Shown: positions 50,841 to 58,885 of the stretch, one piece after another
How the letters are laid out: every line of letters begins with the position of its first letter
How positions within the stretch are numbered: position 1 is the first letter of the stretch
Source: an uncultured Desulfosarcina sp.
GTDB taxonomy: Bacteria; Desulfobacterota; Desulfobacteria; Desulfobacterales; Desulfosarcinaceae
Reading direction: 5' to 3'
Assembly: GCF_963668215.1 (NCBI RefSeq)
Contig: NZ_OY764190.1
Coordinates: 4,154,001 to 4,218,000, forward strand
Length of the DNA: 64,000 bases
The notes under the pieces: generated by a model
What the model was told of the DNA's origin: nothing
Seen by the model: only the letters and a program-made list of their open reading frames with translations
The model's database searches: none
Made by a program: the position numbers and the translations under genes

Positions 50841-51755
50841 TCACTCCCCCGACTTCTGACCCGAAAAGCCCGGCTGCTGGAATAATGGCTTCGGATAACT
50901 ATAGAACCCCGCTCCGCTTTTTTTCCCCAGCCGGCCGTCATCGATGAGCACCTTTAGAAAGGCAGCGTTGGCAGTCATCTGGGCGTCGCCGGTGGCCTTG
51001 GCCCAGTAGTCGGTAATCTTCCAGACAGTGGTCAACCCCACGCTGTCCATCATGCCGAAGGGACCCATGGGCGCCTGCAGGACACCCATCCAGGCCCGGT
51101 CGATATCTTCCACGGCAGTCACCCCATTGGCGGCCAGGGTCAGCGCCGATTTGAACAGATCGCTGAGCATGGCGTTGAAGACGTATCCGAAATTCTCCCG
51201 CTCCAGCAGAATTACCGTCTGGCCCAGGCGTTCGGCAAAATCTCGTACCAGTTCTACTGCTTGCGGCGAAGTTCCGGGATGGGGCATGACATCTACCACG
51301 TCGGTGAGTTGGATGTCGTGAAAATGAAAGGCCAGAAAGCGGTCCGGGCGCCCGGTGGCATCGGCGAACATGGAGGGCACCAGGCTCGACGTGTTGGTCG
51401 TGAAGATGGTGCGTTCCGGGCACAGGCGGTTGAACTGGCCGAAAATTTTGCCTTTCAGCGCCGGATCCTCGGGCACCGATTCGGTGACGATGTCCGCATC
51501 GGCAGCGGCAGCTTCGGCATCGCTGGTATATGCCATGCGTGCCAGCACCGATTCCTTCTGCTCTTCGGCAAGGCGTTTTCTGGCAATAAACCGGTCGGCG
51601 AGCCGATCCACCCGTTTGCGGGCGGAGGCCAAAAAGTCGTCGTTTACATCGTAGACGACCACATCGTATCCGTGCAGGGCGCACAGAAAACCAATCTGGT
51701 GTCCCATAGTGCCGGCTCCGATAACCAGAATTTGTTTGACGTCATCGATCTTCAT
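50841..51755 (-). CDS. 3-hydroxyacyl-CoA dehydrogenase
   Basis: 304 residues. The NAD-binding fold starts with ILVIGAGTMGHQIGFLCALHG (about 9-29), then TESVPEDPALKGKIFGQFNR and the family motif TNTSSLVPS; the C-terminal dimer domain has DIDRAWMGVLQAPMGPFGMMD. It oxidises (S)-3-hydroxyacyl-CoA to 3-ketoacyl-CoA in beta-oxidation or related pathways. It overlaps the etfA stop by 14 bp, so it is co-translated with the ETF genes. Confidence 0.92.
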   Translation of the reverse strand: MKIDDVKQILVIGAGTMGHQIGFLCALHGYDVVVYDVNDDFLASARKRVDRLADRFIARKRLAEEQKESVLARMAYTSDAEAAAADADIVTESVPEDPALKGKIFGQFNRLCPERTIFTTNTSSLVPSMFADATGRPDRFLAFHFHDIQLTDVVDVMPHPGTSPQAVELVRDFAERLGQTVILLERENFGYVFNAMLSDLFKSALTLAANGVTAVEDIDRAWMGVLQAPMGPFGMMDSVGLTTVWKITDYWAKATGDAQMTANAAFLKVLIDDGRLGKKSGAGFYSYPKPLFQQPGFSGQKSGE

Positions 51756-52779
51756 GGGTTTCTCCTTTGGTCATTTTTCGCTGATAGCGCTCTACGAGCA
51801 GCGGTAGAAAAGTTCTCAGGTCTTCGATTACGGCATAGTGGGCCTGGCGCAGGATGGCGGCGGTTTTGTCGGTATTGATTGCCACGATGGTCTGTGAGTC
51901 ACGCATGCCGGCAAGATGCTGGGGGGCGCCGGAGATGCCGCAGGCCAGGTAGAGGGCCGGGGAAACGGTGCGGCCGGTCTCCCCGATCTGCCGGGAATGG
52001 GGCAGCCAGCCCAGGTCGCAGGCCCCTCGGGACCCGCCTACGGCCGCGTTTTTAAAGATTTCCGTCACCCCTTCCAACGCACCGACCGCTTCGGCTTCTC
52101 CTAAACCGCGTCCACCCGCTACGACCACCCGGGCTTTTTCAAGTGCCTGGTCGGCATGAACGGACAGTTCCATGGATCGGGGAATATAGCGATCGTCTCT
52201 GCTCTTAAGCGTTCTGATTTCCACGGATGGTGAGGCCGCAGGATGCGCGGCCGTTGAACCGGAAAACAGCCCCGGCATGACGGTCAGAACCACCGGCAGC
52301 CGTTCGGCGGCAAGGGTAGCGCAAAGGCGGCCGCCGTGAATCGACCGTTTCAGGACGATGGTTTCGGCGTTTTTCTCAATGGACTCCACCGCCGTAATGC
52401 AAGGGGCATCGAGGCGCCGGGCCAGGGTGGCCGCCGCCTGGCAGGCCCGCATGGCATGGGGAAAACAGATGGCCGAAGGGGCGTGCGCTTTGATCAGCGA
52501 CTCCAGGCCAGAAGCGGCTAGGTGCGGATTGGGGTAGCGGCATTGCCCGTTTTCCAACGCGATGACGGGCAGACCAGTGGTTCGCGACCATTGGTCGGCG
52601 GCTTCCCCGATTCGATCTCCCAAAAGCACAGCCACTGCCCGGCAATTCAACCGGCCAGCCAGATCCAGGGCCTGTTGGCCAAGGCTTTTCGTACCGGCGG
52701 AAAGTTGACCGTCGATGGTTTCGCCGACGATCAAAAGGGAGTGCTGACTCCTGGAGTCTGACTTCTTCATTTGAGCCAT
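51742..52779 (-). CDS. etfA: Electron transfer flavoprotein alpha subunit
   Basis: 345 residues. The C-terminal FAD domain is clear: VVVAGGRGLGEAEAV (about 217-231), VGGSRGACDLGWLP, QIGETGRTVSPALYLACGISG and VAINTD. The N-terminal domain is shorter and divergent, as in FixB-like members. It overlaps etfB by 13 bp. It takes electrons from the acyl-CoA dehydrogenase encoded on the divergent arm and passes them toward the quinone pool. Confidence 0.92.
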   Translation of the reverse strand: MAQMKKSDSRSQHSLLIVGETIDGQLSAGTKSLGQQALDLAGRLNCRAVAVLLGDRIGEAADQWSRTTGLPVIALENGQCRYPNPHLAASGLESLIKAHAPSAICFPHAMRACQAAATLARRLDAPCITAVESIEKNAETIVLKRSIHGGRLCATLAAERLPVVLTVMPGLFSGSTAAHPAASPSVEIRTLKSRDDRYIPRSMELSVHADQALEKARVVVAGGRGLGEAEAVGALEGVTEIFKNAAVGGSRGACDLGWLPHSRQIGETGRTVSPALYLACGISGAPQHLAGMRDSQTIVAINTDKTAAILRQAHYAVIEDLRTFLPLLVERYQRKMTKGETHEDR

Positions 52780-53549
52780 CCTTTTTCGTCGAACAGCGAC
52801 AGCAGCCTGTCCGCCTTTTCAGCCGGCGTCCCCTCGATGATCCGGCAGGCCGACGCCGGCGGCGGGGGTGCCAGGCCAAGGGTGCGGACGGCGCTGGCGT
52901 CCGCTTTTCCCTGATTTGCTTCCACGCGCTGGATGGGCTGTTTGCGGGATCTCAAGGTATTGGAAAGGGTGGGGTAGCGCGGCTGCCAGCCGCCGGTCTG
53001 AACCGTCACCAGGGCCGGCAGGGCCAGGCGGATGTGTTCGGACATGCCGCCCTCCATTTCGCAGGAGACATCCAGGGATTTACTTGAACAATCCAGGTCG
53101 ATGGCCATGGCTGCCGCAGCGCACGGCCGGTCGAGTTCAGCGGCGACCATGGGGCCGGTGATTCCCTGCATGAGATCTTCGGAGATGGCGCCGGCAAAAA
53201 TCAGGTCATACTCTTTTTCTTCGGCATAACGGGCGATGGCTGCGACCACAGTCTCCGCAGACGTGCATTCATCGACTTCCAGGGGCAGATGGATTCCGGC
53301 ATCGGCGCCCATGGCCATGGCCCCCCGGATGACCGGCCGAACAACTTCCGTCCCTGCCGAAAGGGCGTCCACGGTGACCTGAGGCTCCGCGTCCTTGATG
53401 GCCAAGGCGGCTTCCAGCGAACAGGCATCATAGCTGTTCATGCACCACTCGATGTCCGCTTGCGCAATTCGGTCGCCTTCGACGACCAGTTTCTGGCCGG
53501 ACGACAGATCGGGGACTGCCTTGATACACACCAGTATCGAAAATGCCAT
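52767..53549 (-). CDS. etfB: Electron transfer flavoprotein beta subunit
   Basis: 260 residues from ATG 53549, behind GAGGAAACC; the frame extends to 53600 without family sequence and through the promoter. Family blocks are FSILVCIKAVPD, NSYDACSLEAALAIKDA, DLIFAGAISEDLMQGITGPMVAAELDRP and LPALVTVQTGGWQPRYPTL (usually the ADP/AMP-binding region). It heads the etfB-etfA-hydroxyacyl-CoA dehydrogenase operon. Confidence 0.92.
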   Translation of the reverse strand: MAFSILVCIKAVPDLSSGQKLVVEGDRIAQADIEWCMNSYDACSLEAALAIKDAEPQVTVDALSAGTEVVRPVIRGAMAMGADAGIHLPLEVDECTSAETVVAAIARYAEEKEYDLIFAGAISEDLMQGITGPMVAAELDRPCAAAAMAIDLDCSSKSLDVSCEMEGGMSEHIRLALPALVTVQTGGWQPRYPTLSNTLRSRKQPIQRVEANQGKADASAVRTLGLAPPPPASACRIIEGTPAEKADRLLSLFDEKGWLK

Positions 53550-53576
53550 GGTTTCCTCGTCGTGATGGTTGATTTC

Positions 53577-53605
53577 CCTATAGCCATAAAAATTCGCCAT
53601 GGCAA
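53577..53605 (-). promoter_or_regulatory. sigma70-type promoter for etf operon
   Basis: On the minus strand TTGCCA (53600-53605), 17 bp, TATAGG (53577-53582). The etfB start is 28 bp beyond the -10. Confidence 0.6.
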
Positions 53606-53610
53606 TAAAA

Positions 53611-53624
53611 AACGAACGTTCGTT
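53611..53624. promoter_or_regulatory. 14-bp palindromic operator between divergent promoters
   Basis: AACGAACGTTCGTT is a perfect palindrome lying 5 bp upstream of the -35 of the left promoter and 9 bp upstream of that of the right promoter. The size and symmetry fit a TetR-family site, and a TetR gene (55756) belongs to the right operon. It would control both arms together. Confidence 0.65.
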
Positions 53625-53633
53625 ATATTTTTA

Positions 53634-53662
53634 TTGACAGCCGGGTGGCCGGATTTTATAGA
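53634..53662 (+). promoter_or_regulatory. sigma70-type promoter for right catabolic operon
   Basis: TTGACA (53634-53639), exactly 17 bp, TATAGA (53657-53662), about 50 bp upstream of the histidine phosphatase start. Confidence 0.75.
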
Positions 53663-53711
53663 GGGGCGAAACGAACCGCTATTTTAAATGGCACAACGGA
53701 AGATTCACGGT

Positions 53712-54422
53712 ATGGGCACGCTCTATCTGATTCGCCACGGACAGGCCTCCTTCGGGGCCGCCGACTACGACGACCTGTCGGAATTGGGCCGCCGCCAGGG
53801 CCGGATGCTGGGCCGCTTTTTGGCAGGCGCCGGCATCCGTTTCGATGCCTGCTGGTCGGGATCGCTGCGGCGGCAGAGGCAAACGGCGGCCGAAACGGCC
53901 GAAAGCTACCGGCAGGCCGGTATTACGATGCCCCGACCCTCCGAAAATCCGGTGTTCGATGAGTACGACTATGAAACCGTGCTTCGCACCCTGATACCGA
54001 TTATCTTGGAGGAGGACCCGGCCTTCGGGAAAGCCGTCGATAACATGTTGTCGGACCGGCGGATGTTTCAAAACGTATTCGGCCGCGTGATGATCCGATG
54101 GGCATCGGGCCGCGACCGCCTGGACGGTCTTCCTTCCTGGAAAGGTTTTTGCAGCCGGGCGGCTGCCGGCATCCAGGAAATGTTGAACGGCTGCCCCGGC
54201 GGCAGCCGGGTGGCGGTTTTTACTTCCGGCGGCCCCATCGCCGCCATGGTAGGCCATGTTCTGGGGCTGGCCCCGGAAACGGCCATCTCACTTTCCTGGC
54301 AGCTGGTCAACGCATCCATAACCTGTTTTAAATTCAGCCGGGGGCGCACCGGGTTGGACACCTTCAATGAGAAGGCACACCTGGCGCCGCCGGCCGGCGA
54401 TGGTCTCGTGACCTACCGCTGA
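53712..54422 (+). CDS. Histidine phosphatase (phosphoglycerate mutase-like)
   Basis: 236 residues from ATG 53712, where the family N-terminus TLYLIRHGQAS begins; the Met at 53688 is an alternative but lacks a ribosome site. RHG at 7-9 gives the phospho-His; later SGSLRRQRQTAAET and FTSGGPIAAMVGHVL complete the pocket. It is the first gene of an operon with acyl-CoA dehydrogenase, TetR and an APH-like kinase, so a phosphorylated acyl-type intermediate is a possible substrate; this is inference. Confidence 0.88.
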   Translation: MGTLYLIRHGQASFGAADYDDLSELGRRQGRMLGRFLAGAGIRFDACWSGSLRRQRQTAAETAESYRQAGITMPRPSENPVFDEYDYETVLRTLIPIILEEDPAFGKAVDNMLSDRRMFQNVFGRVMIRWASGRDRLDGLPSWKGFCSRAAAGIQEMLNGCPGGSRVAVFTSGGPIAAMVGHVLGLAPETAISLSWQLVNASITCFKFSRGRTGLDTFNEKAHLAPPAGDGLVTYR

Positions 54423-54453
54423 ATTCGACAACCCTGGACCCAAGGAGCCATTT

Positions 54454-55683
54454 ATGGATTTTGCCATCTCGGAAAAAATGCAGGTCATCCTGGAGATGAT
54501 CAACGAATTCGTCGACAAGGAACTGATCCCGCTGGAACCGGAATTTCTCAACCACGAGTTCGTGGACCTTCTTCCGGTGCTGGAAGAAAAACGAAACATG
54601 GTCCGGAAGATGGAGCTGTGGGCGCCCAACCATCCCAAAGAACTGGGAGGCATGGGGCTGGATCTGGTGGAGCACGGTCTGGTCTCCGAGGTACTGGGGC
54701 GCTCTCCCATCGGTCACTACGTATTCAACTGCCAGGCCCCGGATGCCGGCAACATCGAAATCCTGCATAAATACGCGACCGAGGAACAGAAGGCCCGGTG
54801 GCTTCAGCCCCTGGTGGATGGCCGGATCCGCAGCTGCTTTTCCATGACCGAGGTGGACATGCCGGGCTCCAATCCGGTGATGATGGAAACCACGGCCAAA
54901 AAAGACGGCGACGAATACGTGATCAACGGCCAGAAATGGTATACTACTTCGGCCGACGGCGCCGCCTTTGCCATTGTCATGGCCGTTACCAATCCCGAGG
55001 CCCCGCCCTACCTGCAGGCCAGCATGATCATCGTGCCCACAGACACCCCTGGATTCAACCTGGTACGCAACATTCCGGTGATGGGGCATCGGGGGACCGA
55101 CTACGCTTCCCATGGAGAAATTCTCTACCAGAACTGCCGGGTGCCCCAGACCAACCTGCTGGGGCCCGAGGGACATGGCTTCGTCATCGCCCAGGAACGC
55201 CTGGGACCGGGGCGGATACACCACTGCATGCGCTGGCTGGGCATCGCTCAGCGATCCTTCGATTTGATGTGCCGGCGGGCCAACACCCGCAAGATTTCTC
55301 CCGACGGGCGCACGCTAGGGTCCAAGCAGATCATCCAGGCCTGGATCGCCGAGTGCGCCGCTGAAATCCAGGCCGCCCGGCTGATGACCCTTCACGCGGC
55401 CTGGAAGATCGAAAAGGAAGGCGCCAAGGCGGCGCGGCACGAAATCTCCTTCATCAAATTCGTGGTGGCCAACACCATGCAGCGGGTCGTGGACCGGGCC
55501 CTGCAGGTGCACGGCGGGCTGGGCATGACCGACGATACCGTGCTGGCCCATTTCTTCCGCCACGAACGGGCGGCGCGTATCTACGACGGGGCCGACGAGG
55601 TGCATAAGGTGTCGGTGGCCCGCCATATCCTTAAATCCCATGCCGAGGGCGGGATTAAGGCGGCGTTGAATCTGCCGGGATGA
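54454..55683 (+). CDS. Acyl-CoA dehydrogenase (ACAD10/11-like)
   Basis: 409 residues. An N-terminal helical domain is followed by the beta domain with CFSMTEVDMPGSNPVMMETT and INGQKWYTTSADG. The C-terminal domain has QERLGPGRIHHCMRWLGIAQ, ALQVHGGLGMTDDTVLAHFF and RIYDGADEVHKVSVAR. Overall it is closest in pattern to the acyl-CoA dehydrogenase half of ACAD10/ACAD11 proteins. It passes electrons to the ETF of the divergent operon. It is followed, after a repeat, by the TetR and APH-like kinase genes. Confidence 0.92.
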   Translation: MDFAISEKMQVILEMINEFVDKELIPLEPEFLNHEFVDLLPVLEEKRNMVRKMELWAPNHPKELGGMGLDLVEHGLVSEVLGRSPIGHYVFNCQAPDAGNIEILHKYATEEQKARWLQPLVDGRIRSCFSMTEVDMPGSNPVMMETTAKKDGDEYVINGQKWYTTSADGAAFAIVMAVTNPEAPPYLQASMIIVPTDTPGFNLVRNIPVMGHRGTDYASHGEILYQNCRVPQTNLLGPEGHGFVIAQERLGPGRIHHCMRWLGIAQRSFDLMCRRANTRKISPDGRTLGSKQIIQAWIAECAAEIQAARLMTLHAAWKIEKEGAKAARHEISFIKFVVANTMQRVVDRALQVHGGLGMTDDTVLAHFFRHERAARIYDGADEVHKVSVARHILKSHAEGGIKAALNLPG

Positions 55684-55706
55684 AAATGAGCGGATAGCAT
55701 GTAGCT

Positions 55707-55765
55707 GATAGCTCATAGCAATCGGCTATCGGCTATCAGCCATGAGCTACGAGCTATGAGCTATC
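55707..55765. repeat. inverted repeat overlapping the TetR start codon
   Basis: GATAGCTCATAGC (55707-55719) is the exact complement of 55753-55765, with further GCTATCGGCTATCAGCC repeats between. The right arm contains the ATG of the TetR gene (55756), so an mRNA hairpin could hide the start. Confidence 0.75.
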
Positions 55766-56469
55766 AAGATCTCAAGAAATTCGAAAAGCGGGTAGCGGTT
55801 TCTACCGAGAACATCTGCCGCGAAATTTTCGCCAGCCGGGCCGGCACCATCCGCATCAAAAAAGAGAAGGTGGCGGTCGGGAACCTGGTGAAAATTTTCA
55901 AAGCGACCCTGAAGCTGGCCAACCGCAAGGGCTTCCATGCCATGAGCCTGCGCGATCTGTGCGCTGAAAGCGGCATGTCCCTGGGCGGGCTGTACGCCTA
56001 CTTCAAGAACAAGGAGGAGCTGCTGACCCTGATCCAGGAGCAGGGCCGGGCCATCGTCGCGCGGGTGATGACCGAAGAGCTGACCGATGTAAATGATCCG
56101 GTCCTTGCCCTGGAAACCGCCGTGCGCAGCCACCTCTATTTGTCGGAAGTCCTGCAGCCGTGGTTTTTCTTCTCTTACATGGAAACCCGGTTTTTCCACG
56201 CCGAAGAGGGCAAACGCGCCATTGCCGGAGAACTGCAGACCGAAGCCATTTTCGTGGATATCCTGAATCGCGGAATCGACGGGAAAGCCTTTGCCATCGG
56301 CGACCCGCTTTTGGCCGCCGCCGCCATCAAGGCGCTGCTGCAGGACTGGTACCTGAAACGCTGGAAATATCGTCAACGCGAAATTACGGTAGAAGCCTAC
56401 GCGGATTTTGTCATTGCCATGATCCACGCCTATGGCAAGAAAGGAGCCCATGAGTACGCCCACGAATAA
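55756..56469 (+). CDS. TetR-family transcriptional regulator
   Basis: 237 residues. The HTH is at about 48-90 (ATLKLANRKGFHAMSLRDLC, then SGMSLGGLYAYFKNKEEL). The C-terminal ligand domain is all-helical (YLSEVLQPWFFFSYMETRFF). It has an unusual 45-residue N-terminal extension before the HTH. Likely ligand is an acyl-CoA of the locus and likely target the palindrome at 53611. No ribosome site is visible and the start lies in a repeat. Confidence 0.9.
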   Translation: MSYQDLKKFEKRVAVSTENICREIFASRAGTIRIKKEKVAVGNLVKIFKATLKLANRKGFHAMSLRDLCAESGMSLGGLYAYFKNKEELLTLIQEQGRAIVARVMTEELTDVNDPVLALETAVRSHLYLSEVLQPWFFFSYMETRFFHAEEGKRAIAGELQTEAIFVDILNRGIDGKAFAIGDPLLAAAAIKALLQDWYLKRWKYRQREITVEAYADFVIAMIHAYGKKGAHEYAHE

Positions 56470-57529
56470 GATGGACCAGGCCCGGGCGGTGCGCCAGGGA
56501 GAATCCCTGGACGTCGATGCCGTCGCGACCTACCTGAAAGCGACCCTGAAAGAGTTGGACGGTCCGGTAAGCATCCGCCAGTTTCACAGCGGTTATTCCA
56601 ACCTGACCTACCTGATTTCCGTGGGGGCCCGGGAACTGGTGCTGCGGCGCCCTCCCTTCGGGAAAAAAGCCCGCAGTGCACACGACATGAACCGGGAATA
56701 TTGCATCCTCAGCGCACTTGCCCCCGTATTTCCCTATGTTCCGTCACCGCTGGCCTACTGCGATGAGCCGGCAGTCATGGACGTTCCCTTTTACGTGATG
56801 GAGCGGCTGTCGGGCGTCATTTTGAGAAAAACCCTGCCCGAAGGCCCGCAATTTGACGCAGTTTGGGCCGATCGGCTGTGCCGGCGGTGGGTGGACGTGC
56901 TGGCCGAGCTTCACCGCCTCGACTACCAGAAGTGCGGCCTGGCGGAATTGGGCAATCCCGAAGGATACGTCAATCGGCAGGTCCAGGGATGGTCCGCGCG
57001 ATATCGGGATGCCCGCACCGACGACGTGCCGGACTTCGAAGCGGTCATGGCCTGGCTGGCAGCCAATATGCCCTCGGATCATCCCAAACCGGCGCTGATT
57101 CACAACGACTACAAGTTCGACAACGTGATTCTCGATCCCATCGAACCGGACCGGATTATCGGCGTGCTGGATTGGGAAATGGCAACTGTCGGCGATCCGT
57201 TGATGGACCTGGGCGCTTCCCTGGCATATTGGATCGAATCCGGCGACAGCGAGGAATTCAAGCTGGTGGCGACCATGCCGACCGACGCCCCAGGCATGAT
57301 GACCCGGCGGCAGATCGTGGCTTATTACGAAGAGAAGACCGGCACTACGGTAAAGAATTTTTCCTGGTATTACTGCTTCGGCCTGTTCCGCCTGGCGGTG
57401 ATCGCCCAGCAGATCTACTACCGGTTTTACCACGGCCAGACCACCGACCCGCGCTTCGAGATGCTGGGGCTGGGGGTGGGGGTTCTGGAGAAGGCGGCAT
57501 CGAGGGTTATGGGCTCCAGTGAATACTAG
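56450..57529 (+). CDS. APH-like phosphotransferase (ACAD10/11 kinase type)
   Basis: 359 residues from ATG 56450, behind AAGGAGCCC; overlaps TetR by 20 bp. The kinase fold shows FHSGYSNLTYLI and ELVLRRPPFG (ATP lobe), the catalytic loop LIHNDYKFDNVILD (HNDYKFDN) and GVLDWEMATVGDPLMDLG (metal-binding Asp). This is the family fused to acyl-CoA dehydrogenase in ACAD10/ACAD11; here the two are separate genes in one operon. In those proteins it phosphorylates a hydroxyacyl-CoA, a likely role here by analogy. Confidence 0.9.
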   Translation: MSTPTNKMDQARAVRQGESLDVDAVATYLKATLKELDGPVSIRQFHSGYSNLTYLISVGARELVLRRPPFGKKARSAHDMNREYCILSALAPVFPYVPSPLAYCDEPAVMDVPFYVMERLSGVILRKTLPEGPQFDAVWADRLCRRWVDVLAELHRLDYQKCGLAELGNPEGYVNRQVQGWSARYRDARTDDVPDFEAVMAWLAANMPSDHPKPALIHNDYKFDNVILDPIEPDRIIGVLDWEMATVGDPLMDLGASLAYWIESGDSEEFKLVATMPTDAPGMMTRRQIVAYYEEKTGTTVKNFSWYYCFGLFRLAVIAQQIYYRFYHGQTTDPRFEMLGLGVGVLEKAASRVMGSSEY

Positions 57530-57548
57530 AGCAAAGAGAGGAGTACGC

Positions 57549-58307
57549 ATGGTATCGTTCGATCTGAAAGACCGCATCGCCCTGGTGACCGGCGCCAGCC
57601 GGGGAATTGGCCGGGCCATCGCCGAGACGCTGGCCGAATATGGGGCCGAGACGATATTGGTGAGCCGCAGCCAGGAAGACCTGGAAACCGTCGCCGCCGG
57701 CATCCGTGAAAAGGGCGGCCGGGCCACGGCTCTGGCCTGCAACATGGGCAACCTTGATGCAATCGGTGCGCTCTACGAAAAGATCGGCGAGACGTGGGGC
57801 CGGTTGGACATTCTGGTCAACAACGCCGCCACCAACCCCTTTTTCGGCGAGCTGGCCGCCATCGATGAGAGCGCCTGGTTAAAGACCGTCGATGTGAATC
57901 TCAAGGGGCCTTTTTTCATGATTCAGAAGGCCGTCCCGTTGATGAAGGCCGCCGGAAAGGCCGCAGTGGTGAATGTCTCGTCGGTCAACGGCATCCGGCC
58001 GGCCGCGTTTCAGGGGGTGTACTCCATTACCAAAGGGGCATTGATCACCATGACCCAGGCCTTTGCCAAGGAACTGGCCGACTACAGGATCCGGGTCAAT
58101 GCCCTTTTGCCCGGATTCACGGATACCCAATTCTCATCCGTTCTCATGCAGAACAAAGAGGTCTACCAAACGGTGATTGCCCAGATCCCCTTGAAACGCC
58201 ATGCGGAACCGGATGAAATGGCTGGTGCGGTGCTGTACCTGGTCTCCGATGCGGCATCCTACACCACGGGGGCCTGCATTACCTGCGACGGGGGCCTGCT
58301 GGCCTGA
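57549..58307 (+). CDS. Short-chain dehydrogenase of catabolic operon
   Basis: 252 residues, start behind AGAGAGGAG. TGASRGIGRAIAE (about 14-26), NNAATN (about 90-95) and the Ser...YSITK active site (SSVNGIRPAAFQGVYSITKG) are complete; the C-terminus has the usual CITCDGG. Probably NAD(P)-dependent reduction or oxidation of a hydroxyacyl or ketoacyl intermediate. Last gene of the right operon, 19 bp after the kinase. Confidence 0.92.
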   Translation: MVSFDLKDRIALVTGASRGIGRAIAETLAEYGAETILVSRSQEDLETVAAGIREKGGRATALACNMGNLDAIGALYEKIGETWGRLDILVNNAATNPFFGELAAIDESAWLKTVDVNLKGPFFMIQKAVPLMKAAGKAAVVNVSSVNGIRPAAFQGVYSITKGALITMTQAFAKELADYRIRVNALLPGFTDTQFSSVLMQNKEVYQTVIAQIPLKRHAEPDEMAGAVLYLVSDAASYTTGACITCDGGLLA

Positions 58308-58591
58308 CCGGGAATTTGTACATTTTCTCTTTTAATATAGGCCATTATGGTGTAACAAACGATCCCTGTCGTGATCGTCGATGCCGGTTTGCGGCAGTTG
58401 TTGGGCGTGCCGCTGATTTTGGTTCTGCGGCCCTCATTTCAACAGAGGGATGAAAATCAGTTAAGTAACATCAGGCAAGTGCCGAAATAAAAGCAGATGC
58501 GTTGACAGATATTAGTACCGTTGCCAGCAGATTTTCGAAGCAGCTATAAAAAGATTGCCATCGCGCCCAAAGCCATTCATAGGAGGCTTCC

Positions 58592-58843
58592 ATGACGGAA
58601 GATCAGCAGGACAGGACCCAAGTTCGCATTTACACCGACCAATTCATGATTGTCGGGGATATTGCCATGTTTGCCGATTCCCGTTTGACCGATTTTATGG
58701 GCAGCGCCCATGACTTTATCGCGGTCACGGATGTGACGGTCAATACGCTGGACGGCAAGCCATTGTTCAAAACCGCCTTTCTGAACGTTCAAAAAGAAAA
58801 AGTAACCATTATCCTGCCCGAAAGCATGGTGACATCGGATTAA
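58592..58843 (+). CDS. DUF6812-like small protein
   Basis: 83 residues behind AGGAGGC. RIYTDQFMIVGDIAMFADSR then LTDFMGSAHDFIAVTDVTV and a C-terminal KVTIILPE. This compact beta pattern is a widespread small family in Desulfobacterota, with no known function. The 284 bp upstream show no gene; a TTGACA near 58503 lacks a good -10. Confidence 0.7.
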   Translation: MTEDQQDRTQVRIYTDQFMIVGDIAMFADSRLTDFMGSAHDFIAVTDVTVNTLDGKPLFKTAFLNVQKEKVTIILPESMVTSD

Positions 58844-58885
58844 TGGTCCGCATTTGAGCGAACGTCCGGCGCGTTCGACCGTTCA

